Assembly: GCA_902610675.1 (NCBI GenBank)
Contig: CACLWP010000003.1
Coordinates: 17,243-81,242 of the forward strand
DNA from: an uncultured Pelagibacteraceae bacterium
GTDB lineage: Bacteria; Pseudomonadota; Alphaproteobacteria; Pelagibacterales; Pelagibacteraceae
DNA length: 64,000 nucleotides
Direction: 5' to 3'
The translations under genes and the position numbers were made by a program. Position 1 is the stretch's first letter. Each line of letters starts with the position of its first letter. Shown piece after piece: positions 7,728 to 16,806 of this stretch. The notes below the pieces were generated by a model. It was not told where the DNA came from. It ran no database searches and saw nothing but the letters and a program-made list of their open reading frames with translations.

Positions 7728-9653
7728 ATGTTAACTCAAATATTAACTTTTTTAATCTTTTTTGCTGTAGTTGGCTGTATTCTTTATGGAAGACGACTAA
7801 TAAGGACAGAAAAAGTTGATGCAGTATTTGGAAATCCTGAGAGAGCATTGGGTGGCACTCATTGGGTAATTGTTGGAAGTAGTTTTTTACTTTTAATTTG
7901 GCTCTATTATTCATGGGATATTGCTAAAGGATTTTATCCAAAATCTGCTAATGAGCTATGCCAAGTTGCAAAAGTTAATGACTCTCTTCTCGGATTGAAA
8001 TATCAATTTCCAATAGAGGAAAGAGAATTCAAAAGTACTTCACAGATTAAAAAAGAAAACAAAAACTTAAAAATAATCCAAAGTGAAATTCAAAATTCTG
8101 AAAAACTAAATAGTCAACAAAAAACAATACTAATTACTTACATAAGTAAAACTAATCAACTTATTCCATTACTTACAAATGAAGATTTACTGGAGAATGA
8201 GACCAAACAAAAAATAGACGATATAACTGGAAAAATTAATCTTTTAACTGAGAACTTTAAAAAACCTGATTATCCATTTGAGACAGAACAAGAGCTTAAT
8301 AAAAGGCTTAAAGATGTAAATGAAGAAGGTGGCTGGGGTATTACTAAAGTAGATGCAGGCTCAGGTTCAATTGAAAATACTTTAGAGGTGCCTTTAGTGC
8401 CAGCAACTTATAGAGGTTTAAAGTTTCACACTGCAGCTAAAGAACTTAATTTAATAAGTGATGAATTTTTTAAATTACGAAATCATAACCCTCAATTTAA
8501 AAGTAAGATGAAAGAACTAAAAGAAGAAATTAAATCTTATAGAAAAGATTTAAATGAAAATGAGGAAGTGGCATCAATGTACGCAAAAAACATTGTAAAG
8601 ATTGCTAGAAGAATTGAATTTGCAAGTATTTATCCTCCTAATGCACTAGATAAGATGCAAGCAGCAATTGTCAAATTTGAAATTGCGCAAAAAGATGCTC
8701 AAGGAGGGCTTAGATTAATAGACATATTTTTATTCCCAGCTGGAACTATAGTTGCTAGTGGTCCAAGTTGTTCAGAACAAGGTTCAGGAAGATGGTTGCC
8801 TAAACCATCTGATACTTTTAATAAGTTTATATTAATGTCAAAACCTAGTGTTGGTTATAAGGATATTCCTTTATTATGGATACAAATGGTTGATGTAAGT
8901 AAAATGATTGGCTTCATTTTACCTGACTGGATTGCAGATATTTTGCCAGGTGAATATCCCGTTCATACTAAAGATGGTATAGTAAAACAGAACTTCAAAG
9001 GTGGGGTTTTAAAGATTGTAACAGGCGATTTTGATTTGTTTAAAGTTCCTGTTCCATACGGACATATTTGGGACTCTTTTTTAAGAGTTTTTCTTGGTTT
9101 AGTTTTTGGAATATTAATTGGTGTGCCGCTTGGTCTATTTATGGGATTAAATAGATTTGCAAAAGGGTTTTTTGATCCTTTAATTGAACTTTATAGACCA
9201 GTTCCGCCTCTTGCGTGGGCTCCACTAATTATCTCGGTTTTAGGAATTGATAACACTGGTAAAGTATTTTTACTATTCATGGTTTCTTTATCGATAATGA
9301 TAATTTCAGCCCGAGCTGGTGCCTCTGGAACACAACTATCAAAAATTCATGCAGCTCATTCATTAGGAGCTTCTAAAAAACAAATATTAAGACATGTTAT
9401 TTTTCCAAATTCTTTACCAGAAATTTTAACTGGTATTAGAGTTGCAGTTGGAATGTGTTGGGGAACATTAGTTGCAGCAGAATTTTTAGCTGGTACTACT
9501 GGTATTGGGTTTGTTGAAAATGTAGCCAAAAAATACTTTCAATATGAGGTGATTTGGATAACAATTTTTATAATGGGAATGCTTGGATTATTGTTTGATA
9601 TTACTCTAAGAAAAATAATTGACAAAACTATACCTTGGAGAGGTAAAGGCTAA
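7728..9653 (+). CDS. tauC: Taurine ABC transporter permease with very large N-terminal extension
   Basis: The last 195 or so residues are a normal BPD-type permease domain with five or so membrane helices and the EAA loop (AHSLGASKKQILRHVIFPNSL) that docks on TauB. Ahead of it lie about 440 residues not found in E. coli TauC (about 275 residues in total). These are two predicted membrane helices (residues about 5-20 and 48-66), then a long charged soluble region with two coiled-coil-like stretches (about 95-185 and 260-300) and a Gly/Pro-rich part ending near PYGHIWDSFLRVF. The frame is continuous with no internal start that would separate the parts. The extension may lie in the periplasm and help receive TauA; this is inference. 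Confidence 0.85.
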   Translation: MLTQILTFLIFFAVVGCILYGRRLIRTEKVDAVFGNPERALGGTHWVIVGSSFLLLIWLYYSWDIAKGFYPKSANELCQVAKVNDSLLGLKYQFPIEEREFKSTSQIKKENKNLKIIQSEIQNSEKLNSQQKTILITYISKTNQLIPLLTNEDLLENETKQKIDDITGKINLLTENFKKPDYPFETEQELNKRLKDVNEEGGWGITKVDAGSGSIENTLEVPLVPATYRGLKFHTAAKELNLISDEFFKLRNHNPQFKSKMKELKEEIKSYRKDLNENEEVASMYAKNIVKIARRIEFASIYPPNALDKMQAAIVKFEIAQKDAQGGLRLIDIFLFPAGTIVASGPSCSEQGSGRWLPKPSDTFNKFILMSKPSVGYKDIPLLWIQMVDVSKMIGFILPDWIADILPGEYPVHTKDGIVKQNFKGGVLKIVTGDFDLFKVPVPYGHIWDSFLRVFLGLVFGILIGVPLGLFMGLNRFAKGFFDPLIELYRPVPPLAWAPLIISVLGIDNTGKVFLLFMVSLSIMIISARAGASGTQLSKIHAAHSLGASKKQILRHVIFPNSLPEILTGIRVAVGMCWGTLVAAEFLAGTTGIGFVENVAKKYFQYEVIWITIFIMGMLGLLFDITLRKIIDKTIPWRGKG

Positions 9654-10537
9654 TTATTTTTTTTTAAAAAATCATTAATATATTTTGACAGTTTAATTTT
9701 ACCAAAGTGACGATAAACTTTATTTGATAAATTCATTTTTGTTAATGCAGATGCATATCTTTCACCTGGTCTCTTATTTAAAAATTTTATTTTAGATTTA
9801 AACATTTTCGCAACTTCGATAATTGAAAGGCTTTCTGTACTAGAAATACTATAATGCCGTGATAAATTTTTTTTCCAGGCCAAAAAACATGTCTTTACTG
9901 TATCATCTATATGAGTGAACCTCCTCGTTTGTGTTCCTGGTTTTACTACTGGAAGTGGTTTATTATTTTTATAAGCTTCTTCAAATATACCTATTACAGT
10001 AGACATTTTTCCTTTTGCTATTTGTCTTGGACCGTAAACATTATAAAAATAAATAACTTCAAACTTAAAATTAAACCATTTTTTTAAATTTTCTAATAAT
10101 TCTAAATTTTTGGCTTTTGTAAAAGCATAAGGTGATAAATTTTTGTCATTTCCTTTGTTCCCTAATGAAGCAGAAGTTGCAGAGTAGATAAGTTTAATCT
10201 TATTTTTTAAACAAAAATTAAATACTGAATTTGTTCCAACCGTATTGGAGTCTAAACATTCATTCATGTTTATGAAGCTTTGATAAATTCTTGCAAATTC
10301 TCCAAAATGGAAAACCACTTTGATTTTTTTTGGGTTACTGATTATTTTTGCAATATCTTTAGTATTTGCTTTGATGTATTTAACACGTCGATTTTTAAGA
10401 TGATTCTTTTTAAAACCTGATGAATAGTTGTCTATACTAATAATAAGATAGTTAGATTTCTTTAAGAAATAATCTATTAAATTTGAACCAACAAAGCCTG
10501 CACCACCAGTCACTAAAATGGTATTTTTTTTTGACAT
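9650..10537 (-). CDS. NAD-dependent epimerase/dehydratase (UDP-glucose 4-epimerase-like)
   Basis: A 295-residue extended short-chain dehydrogenase. The NAD motif GGAGFVG is at residues 11-17, the FHFGE stretch near 77-80, and the catalytic pair Tyr137/Lys141 in SPYAFTK. The order resembles GalE-type sugar-nucleotide epimerases, although at 295 residues it is a little short for that group. It would make an activated sugar for a surface polysaccharide. It is convergent with tauC (sharing CTAA) and lies 48 bp downstream of the GT17 gene on the same strand, at one edge of the glycan island. Confidence 0.8.
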   Translation of the reverse strand: MSKKNTILVTGGAGFVGSNLIDYFLKKSNYLIISIDNYSSGFKKNHLKNRRVKYIKANTKDIAKIISNPKKIKVVFHFGEFARIYQSFINMNECLDSNTVGTNSVFNFCLKNKIKLIYSATSASLGNKGNDKNLSPYAFTKAKNLELLENLKKWFNFKFEVIYFYNVYGPRQIAKGKMSTVIGIFEEAYKNNKPLPVVKPGTQTRRFTHIDDTVKTCFLAWKKNLSRHYSISSTESLSIIEVAKMFKSKIKFLNKRPGERYASALTKMNLSNKVYRHFGKIKLSKYINDFLKKNN

Positions 10538-10585
10538 GATTTCTTATAGTTTTAATTATTATTTTATCAAGTGGTAAAGCCTGAA

Positions 10586-11470
10586 TTAATCTATCCAAGA
10601 TTTATATTTTTCTAGGTTATTAAGTATATAGTTAGGTAAAATATCTAAATTTACTTTAGTTAGATTAAATCTATTATTTTGTTTTTTTTCATTGGAGGAC
10701 TTTGTATCTAGCAAATGATCATAATTTATAAATTTATTTTTGATTTTATATTCAATATCTTTTAAATCATCATTTTTTAATTCAAATTCAGAATGCATTT
10801 CGTCATTTAAATATTTTCTTAATAATTCCTCAGGTGTTTTTAAGTTTGTAAAGTGCCAACCTCCTTCCTCAATAATTTTTAAATCAATATATTTCATCTC
10901 AGAAAATAAAGTATCTAATCTAAAAAAACTATATTTTTTGTTTTTTATATTTCGTAACCATGAAATATTTTTCAAGTCCTTTACTTTACAGGACTTTGAG
11001 CCAAACCAGTCTACTTTTGGATAAGCAAGATTAAATTTATAATAAAATAATTTTTGTTTAAATATTATTACTCTAGCTTTGTTAGACTTAAAATCTATTT
11101 TAGATAAATCTGGTATTTCATCATTATCACTGTAAATTATATAGTCATTTTTATCTGCATCCTCTAATGCTTTACTGATATAATTTCTTTGTGTCTCTAT
11201 TCTTTGAATACTATTTTGTCTTAATAAGTCTGAGTTTTTGTTTTGATTGAGTGTTTTTTCTACTGGATCTTTATCTATAATTATATGAACAATCTTATCT
11301 TGAAACTTTGGAAAATCTTTTTTATCAAATTTTATTTCTTTTTTTTTCCCACTATGAGAAAACGTAGCTTCACAAACTATAAATTTATCTACAAACGGAT
11401 CCAGAATATTGAACCTCAAGTCCATCATCAATTTTTCCTCAAAAAATGTAGTGGTGTCAAATACTCTCAT
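10586..11470 (-). CDS. Glycosyltransferase family 17 protein
   Basis: The 294-residue protein begins MRVFDTTTFFEEKLMMDLR and contains FIVCEATFSHSG and IIYSDNDEIPDL, the pattern of the GT17 family (beta-1,4-mannosyl-glycoprotein N-acetylglucosaminyltransferase-like). The DND/DEIP stretch is the likely metal and nucleotide-sugar site. No signal peptide or membrane helix is seen, so it probably acts at the cytoplasmic face on a lipid-linked or surface glycan; donor and acceptor are unknown. It is divergent from the radical SAM gene across 63 bp. GT17 is best known from eukaryotes but bacterial members occur in polysaccharide clusters. Confidence 0.75.
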   Translation of the reverse strand: MRVFDTTTFFEEKLMMDLRFNILDPFVDKFIVCEATFSHSGKKKEIKFDKKDFPKFQDKIVHIIIDKDPVEKTLNQNKNSDLLRQNSIQRIETQRNYISKALEDADKNDYIIYSDNDEIPDLSKIDFKSNKARVIIFKQKLFYYKFNLAYPKVDWFGSKSCKVKDLKNISWLRNIKNKKYSFFRLDTLFSEMKYIDLKIIEEGGWHFTNLKTPEELLRKYLNDEMHSEFELKNDDLKDIEYKIKNKFINYDHLLDTKSSNEKKQNNRFNLTKVNLDILPNYILNNLEKYKSWID

Positions 11471-11533
11471 TTATGGTAAGTTTATAAATCTTTAGTTGAT
11501 TGATATCAAAATAAACTATAATTAGAGCTTATT

Positions 11534-12883
11534 ATGTCAATTTTGTTCAGTAATCCTCCGTGGTGGGAAAACAAAGAGAGTAGAGGTTTTTTAAGAAAAA
11601 AGAGGTGGCGAAGAGGTGTAAGATCAGGGTCGAGATGGCCATTTACATATCTTGGAAGATGTACACCAGATAACCCGAGAGCAAAAGATTATATCCCCTA
11701 CCCTTATTTTTTGGGATACGCAACAACCTATGCATCTAAAATAATGGGAGATAAAGAAGTTTTTTTTAGAGATAGTATTGCTTTATCAGAGTCCTACGAA
11801 AGTTTTTATAAATATTTAGACACAATTCAGAAAAAAATTGAATACTTTTTGATTGAAAGTGCAACACCATCCTGGGATCACGATTACAAGCTTATAAAAG
11901 AAATAAAAGAGAAGTATCCTCATTTAAAGATAATTGTTGCAGGTCCTATTTCTACCTCCTCTCAAAAATGGGATAGTGATATTATTCATGCGGTTTTAAA
12001 AGGTGAATTTGAAAAAAATGTTATGAAAGTCGTCAATGGAAGAAGTGGTTTAATAGAACATGATCTTTTAACTTTGGAAGAGATGAACAACTCTCCTTTT
12101 CCCTACTATGATGAAACTATTTACGATAAATATTTTGATGGAAATCCTATACCAATGAATGAATTATCGCCACAAGCTCATATTTTAACTAGTAGAGGTT
12201 GCCCATTTAAATGTATTTTCTGTGTATGGCCAGCCACAATGACTGGCAACGATCCAGATGGCGAAAATAAAAGAACTGTAAGACAATACTCTGCTGATTA
12301 CATAAAAGGTTTTTTGGATAGATTGACAAGTGATTACAAATTTGAAGCGATTTATTTTGATGATGACACATTTAATATAGGAAATAAACATACTGTTGAA
12401 ATTAGTAAAGTTGCCGGCAAATACAATATACCTTGGTTTGCAATGTGTAGAGCAGATACTTGCAAAAAGGAAAATTGGAAAATAATGAGGGACAATGGAT
12501 GTAAAGGAGTAAAAATTGGAATAGAGTCTGGAAGTCAATATGTGGTTGATAAGATTGTAAATAAACACCTTGATTTAGATTACACAAATCAACTTGTTGA
12601 CCATTTAAGAAGTCTAAATATGTCTGTTCATGGAACATTTACTTATGGATTGCCAGGTGAAACAAAAGAGCAAATGTTAGAAACTAAAGAATTTATTAAA
12701 AGGACGAATTTTAATACAGTTCAAGAGTCTGGGACAGCTGAAATAGAAGGAACTCCTCTTCATACATTAAATAGCAAAAATTTAAAAAATTATCCAGGTG
12801 CAAGTATCAATACTGAATATGATAGACAGAAAGATGGGGGTAAAAAGTGGCAAAGCTTAGTAAAAAGTTTGCAAGATAATTAA
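11534..12883 (+). CDS. Radical SAM protein with B12-binding-like N-terminal region
   Basis: A 449-residue protein. The N-terminal 200 residues (FSNPPWW start; LKIIVAGPIS strand-loop) look like the cobalamin-binding-type half found in many radical SAM enzymes, though a DxHxxG cobalamin motif is not evident. The radical SAM motif CPFKCIFC supplies Cys223, Cys227 and Cys230 for the 4Fe-4S cluster. The barrel follows with YFDDDTFNI and KIGIESGS. The C-terminal stretch ends without a recognisable extra domain. Its placement between glycosyltransferase genes suggests it modifies a sugar or lipid of the surface glycan, but the reaction cannot be assigned. A GT2 gene follows after 7 bp. Confidence 0.8.
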   Translation: MSILFSNPPWWENKESRGFLRKKRWRRGVRSGSRWPFTYLGRCTPDNPRAKDYIPYPYFLGYATTYASKIMGDKEVFFRDSIALSESYESFYKYLDTIQKKIEYFLIESATPSWDHDYKLIKEIKEKYPHLKIIVAGPISTSSQKWDSDIIHAVLKGEFEKNVMKVVNGRSGLIEHDLLTLEEMNNSPFPYYDETIYDKYFDGNPIPMNELSPQAHILTSRGCPFKCIFCVWPATMTGNDPDGENKRTVRQYSADYIKGFLDRLTSDYKFEAIYFDDDTFNIGNKHTVEISKVAGKYNIPWFAMCRADTCKKENWKIMRDNGCKGVKIGIESGSQYVVDKIVNKHLDLDYTNQLVDHLRSLNMSVHGTFTYGLPGETKEQMLETKEFIKRTNFNTVQESGTAEIEGTPLHTLNSKNLKNYPGASINTEYDRQKDGGKKWQSLVKSLQDN

Positions 12884-12890
12884 AAAATTT

Positions 12891-13742
12891 GTGAATACAA
12901 AAAGTGTAAGCATCTATATCCCAGCTTATAACGCTGAAAAAACTATTAAACATTCTTTAGAGTCCATCAAAAACCAAACATATCAGTTTAATGAAATAAT
13001 AGTTATTAACGATAATTCAACTGACTTCACAAAGAATGTTGTTAAAGAGTTTAATGATGTAAATATAATCAATAATTCAAATAATAAAGGTTTGGGATAT
13101 AATAGAAACTTGGGCATGAAAAGTAGTTCTCATCAAATAGTTGCTTCTATTGATGCAGACGTAGTCTTAGAAAAAAACTGGTTAGAGGTAATGATTCAAA
13201 ATTTTGAGCAGTCTGAAAATATTATTTGTGGTGGAAAGATGATCGAAGAGTTAATTCAAAATAAATTCAATGCGTGGAGAGCGAAATATTATAGCCAAAA
13301 TTGGGGTAATAAATCTTTTGAAAATCCACCTTTTTTATATGGATGTAACACTATTCAACATAAAACTGTATGGGATACCGTTAAAGGTTATGACGAAAGT
13401 TTACATACAAATGGAGAGGATATTGATTACTCTAATAAGATTAAAGGTTACCAGCACTTAAAAATGAGGTACTGCTCAGATGCATTAGCGAAACACTTGC
13501 AAGATGATAATCTAAATACTTTATCGAATAGAGTTTGGCGTTATCATTCATTCGGTTATAAAATCAGAAACCCCTCATTTTACAAAACTTTAAAATTATC
13601 TCTTAAGCAATTAAAATTTTTTTTTCAAAGATCTTTTCAAAACTTAATTAAGTTTGAGTTTAATTTTATATATATAAATTTTGCAATTCTAATTAAATTT
13701 ATTGTATTAGAACATAGTTACTATAAAAAAATAAGAAAATGA
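12891..13742 (+). CDS. Glycosyltransferase family 2 protein
   Basis: A 283-residue GT-A glycosyltransferase opening with SIYIPAYNAEKTI, then IIVINDNSTD and the metal-binding SIDADVVLE near residue 86, with the acceptor-side GYDESLHTNGED motif near 170. The C-terminus is rich in Phe and Leu and may touch the membrane. The start is a GTG just after the radical SAM stop; no upstream ATG is in frame. It overlaps the next epimerase gene by four bases (ATGA), implying coupled translation. Donor and acceptor sugars are unknown; the role is in the island's surface glycan. Confidence 0.82.
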   Translation: MNTKSVSIYIPAYNAEKTIKHSLESIKNQTYQFNEIIVINDNSTDFTKNVVKEFNDVNIINNSNNKGLGYNRNLGMKSSSHQIVASIDADVVLEKNWLEVMIQNFEQSENIICGGKMIEELIQNKFNAWRAKYYSQNWGNKSFENPPFLYGCNTIQHKTVWDTVKGYDESLHTNGEDIDYSNKIKGYQHLKMRYCSDALAKHLQDDNLNTLSNRVWRYHSFGYKIRNPSFYKTLKLSLKQLKFFFQRSFQNLIKFEFNFIYINFAILIKFIVLEHSYYKKIRK

Positions 13743-14761
13743 AAATTTTAATTACAGGTGGTTGTGGTTTTGTAGGAACAAATTTAACTTTATTTCTTAA
13801 TTCCAAAGGTTATAAAGTGGCTAGTTTGGACAACCTTTCAAGAAAAGGTTCTAAATATAATTTGAGTTTATTAAAAGTTAATAAAATCAAAAATTTTAAT
13901 TTTGACGTTTATAATTTTAATAAAATAAAAAAATTACCCAAATATGATTTAATTATTGATTGTTGCGCAGAAGCGGCTGTTGAAGTTTCAAAAAAAGATA
14001 TCGATAGAGTCATAAATACAAATTTAATAGGAACATTAAATATTTTAAAAAAAGTAAAAAAAGATAGATCAAAGATTATTTTTCTTTCAAGCAGCAGAGT
14101 TTATCCCATTAAAGAAATGAATAATATTGTAAAAAAAAAAATTATTAATTCGAAATTAAAAATCAATAAAACTTTTGGAGAAAAAGATAAAATCCAGGGC
14201 CCAAAAACAATATATGGTGTGAGTAAATTATCATCAGAAATGTTAGTCGAAGAATTTTCTTATTTATTTGGTTCGAAATATATAATAAACCGATGTGGGG
14301 TTATTTCTGGACCTTTACAATTTGGAAAACAAGATCAAGGTTTTGTAAGTTTGTGGATATGGAACCATTATAAAAATAAAAAAATGAAATATATTGGTTA
14401 TGGTGGATTAGGTAACCAAGTTAGGGATGTGTTACATATATATGACTTATGTGAGTTAATATTATTGCAAATTAAAAAATTTAATAAGGTAAATAATACA
14501 ATGTTTACAGTAGGTGGATCTAAAAAAAGTAATACTTCTCTGACACAATTGACAAAAATATGTGAAAAAATAACCGGGAATAAAATTAAATTTAATAAAA
14601 TTTCAAAAACATCTATTTATGATATTCCCTATTTTATTACTAACAATAATTTAGTTACGAAAACATATGGTTGGAGGCCAAAAAGAAATATATTAAAAGT
14701 TGTGATGGATACTTTTTCTTGGTTAAAAAATAATAATTCAAAAATAAATAAATATTTTTAA
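13739..14761 (+). CDS. NAD-dependent sugar epimerase (CDP-paratose 2-epimerase-like)
   Basis: A 340-residue extended SDR protein with GGCGFVG at residues 7-13, LDNLSRKG at 30-37, and the catalytic Tyr159/Lys163 in TIYGVSK. The combination of LSRKG after the second strand, a QFGKQDQGFV segment and GNQVRDVLH is the pattern of CDP-paratose/tyvelose 2-epimerase-like proteins. It likely supplies a modified nucleotide sugar. It overlaps the GT2 gene by 4 bp, and its stop codon shares a base with the start of a second epimerase of the same broad family, so the two form a tandem pair. Confidence 0.8.
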   Translation: MKILITGGCGFVGTNLTLFLNSKGYKVASLDNLSRKGSKYNLSLLKVNKIKNFNFDVYNFNKIKKLPKYDLIIDCCAEAAVEVSKKDIDRVINTNLIGTLNILKKVKKDRSKIIFLSSSRVYPIKEMNNIVKKKIINSKLKINKTFGEKDKIQGPKTIYGVSKLSSEMLVEEFSYLFGSKYIINRCGVISGPLQFGKQDQGFVSLWIWNHYKNKKMKYIGYGGLGNQVRDVLHIYDLCELILLQIKKFNKVNNTMFTVGGSKKSNTSLTQLTKICEKITGNKIKFNKISKTSIYDIPYFITNNNLVTKTYGWRPKRNILKVVMDTFSWLKNNNSKINKYF

Positions 14762-15810
14762 TGTCATTAGCAATTGTAACAGGGTCAACTGGGTTAGTTG
14801 GATCAGAATCTGTGAATTTTTTTCATGATAAAGGCTTTGAAGTAATAGGAATAGACAATAATTTAAGGAAATTTTTTTTTGGAAAAAATGGTTCTACTTC
14901 TTGGCTTAAAACTCAGCTCTTAGAAAGAAATAAAAATTTTAGAAATTATAATTTGGATATTCGAAATATGGATGGTTTAAATAAAATATTCAAAAGATAT
15001 TCAAAAAGAATATCTGTTATAATTCACTGCGCTGCCCAACCATCACATGATTATGGGAAAAAATTTCCATTTTTAGACTTCAACGTAAATGCTACAGGAA
15101 CACTTAACCTCCTAGAGTTAACCAAAAAATATTCACCAACCGCTCCTTTTATATTTATGTCGACTAATAAAGTTTATGGAGATAATCCTAATAGACTCAA
15201 CATTTATGAAAAAAATACCAGATGGGAATTAAAAAAAAGTGATAAGAATTATAAAGGTATTAAAGAAAATTTTTCAATAGATAATGCAACACATAGTTTT
15301 TTTGGTGTCTCTAAAACTTATGCAGATTTAATTGTACAAGAATATGGAAAAAATGTCGGCTTAAAGACTGTATGTTTTAGGGGTGGATGTATAACTGGCC
15401 CAAATCACAGTGGTGCAACTCTTCATGGATTTTTATCATATTTAGTTAAAGCAAGCATACATCAAAAAAAATATAACTTGATTGGTTATAAAGGTAAACA
15501 AGTTCGAGATAATTTACATAGTTATGATTTAGTAAATAGTTTTTGGGAATTTTATAAAAAACCTAAAAATGGTGAGGTATATAATATGGGAGGTGGAAGA
15601 TACTCTAATTGTTCAATCATTGAAGCTTTAGATCATATTGAAAAAATATCTAAAATTAGAATAAAGAGAAAAATATTAAGGATACCGAGAGTAGGTGATC
15701 ATATTTGGTACATATCAGATACAACTAAATTTAAAAAACATTATCCAAAATGGAAACAAAAATATAATACGAAAAAGATTATAGAGGAATTAATTGAACA
15801 TCAAAAATAA
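14761..15810 (+). CDS. NAD-dependent sugar epimerase, second CDP-paratose 2-epimerase-like paralogue
   Basis: A 349-residue extended SDR with TGSTGLVG at residues 7-14 and the FFFGKNGST segment near 38-46 that marks a distinct epimerase subfamily. The usual YxxxK is FGVSK here (Phe181, Lys185), so the catalytic Tyr is replaced by Phe. From memory this Phe recurs in the subfamily, so it need not mean loss of function. YKGKQVRDNLHSYDL and GDHIWYISD are also subfamily-like. The gene overlaps the following Ldh_2 gene by 17 bp, tying the glycan genes to the metabolic genes downstream in one transcription unit. Confidence 0.78.
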   Translation: MSLAIVTGSTGLVGSESVNFFHDKGFEVIGIDNNLRKFFFGKNGSTSWLKTQLLERNKNFRNYNLDIRNMDGLNKIFKRYSKRISVIIHCAAQPSHDYGKKFPFLDFNVNATGTLNLLELTKKYSPTAPFIFMSTNKVYGDNPNRLNIYEKNTRWELKKSDKNYKGIKENFSIDNATHSFFGVSKTYADLIVQEYGKNVGLKTVCFRGGCITGPNHSGATLHGFLSYLVKASIHQKKYNLIGYKGKQVRDNLHSYDLVNSFWEFYKKPKNGEVYNMGGGRYSNCSIIEALDHIEKISKIRIKRKILRIPRVGDHIWYISDTTKFKKHYPKWKQKYNTKKIIEELIEHQK

Positions 15811-16804
15811 AAAGCTTCTTAATTTAGTAAAAAGTATTTTTGTAAAACATAAATTAAATTCATATCATGCTGATATTTCAGCAAAAGCACTTATCAATGC
15901 TGAGTTAGTTGGAGCTTATGGTCATGGTATATCACGACTTAAAATGTACTGTGATAGAATTAAAAAAAATTTGATAAATCCTAAACCTCGAATTAAAATT
16001 AAAAAAATTTCACGATCTATTTCTCATATAGATGCGGATAACAGTATTGGTTTTGTTGCTGCTGATATTGCTATTAAAACAGCAATAGAACATGCAAAGA
16101 AATCAGGTCTTGGCTTTGTTGCAGTAAAAAATAGTAGTCACTATGGTTTGTCTGGTTATTACGCTGAACAAGCAATTAAAAAAAATTTAATAACAATGAT
16201 TTATACTAATGCCCCTCCAGCAGTAGCACCACATGGGGCATTAAAAAGTTTATTTGGTACAAATCCAATTTGTTTTGGGACGCCTACAGGAAACAAAGTT
16301 CCATTTATTTTAGATACATCCATTTCAAAAATTAATAGAGGAAAATTAAGGTTTGCAGAAAGAAATTTTTTAAAAATACCTAAAGATGTTGCTTTAGATA
16401 AATTTGGTAAACCAACAAATGATCCAAAAAGGGCACTTCAAGGAGTTCAGTTACCTATTGCAGGATTTAGAGGTTCAGGATTAGCTTGGATGGTCGATAT
16501 ATTGAGTGGTGTTTTAACTGGTGGTAATCATTCTGGCAGAGTTAAAGATCCTTTTGAAGATTTTACTGGACCACAAAATATTGGGCATTTATTTATCACA
16601 TTTAAAACAAATTTATTTGTAAAAGATTATAATAAAAGAATTAAAGATAATATCAAAAGAGTAAAACAACTACCCAAAGTTAAAGGAATGAAAGAAATAA
16701 TGTATCCAGGACAAAATAAATATAAAAGATATAAAATGAACTTAAAAAAAGAGATTAAAATCTCTAAAATTATTAAGAAAGAATTAGAGATCCTAAATAA
16801 CTAA
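15794..16804 (+). CDS. Malate/L-lactate (Ldh_2) family dehydrogenase, possibly L-sulfolactate dehydrogenase-like
   Basis: The 336-residue protein matches the Ldh_2 family (AllD/ComC/SlcC type): GAYGHGISRL near residue 40, VKNSSHYGLSGYYAEQA with the catalytic His near 115, GTNPICFGTP, and a GFRGSGLAWMVDILSGVLTGG block. The TTG start at 15794 puts the first helix at the family-normal place although it overlaps the upstream gene by 17 bp. Members oxidise 2-hydroxy acids such as malate, ureidoglycolate or sulfolactate with NAD(P). Next to an HpsN-like dehydrogenase and a phosphotransacetylase, sulfolactate is an attractive substrate, but that is inference from context. Confidence 0.75.
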   Translation: MNIKNKKLLNLVKSIFVKHKLNSYHADISAKALINAELVGAYGHGISRLKMYCDRIKKNLINPKPRIKIKKISRSISHIDADNSIGFVAADIAIKTAIEHAKKSGLGFVAVKNSSHYGLSGYYAEQAIKKNLITMIYTNAPPAVAPHGALKSLFGTNPICFGTPTGNKVPFILDTSISKINRGKLRFAERNFLKIPKDVALDKFGKPTNDPKRALQGVQLPIAGFRGSGLAWMVDILSGVLTGGNHSGRVKDPFEDFTGPQNIGHLFITFKTNLFVKDYNKRIKDNIKRVKQLPKVKGMKEIMYPGQNKYKRYKMNLKKEIKISKIIKKELEILNN

Positions 16805-16806
16805 TT

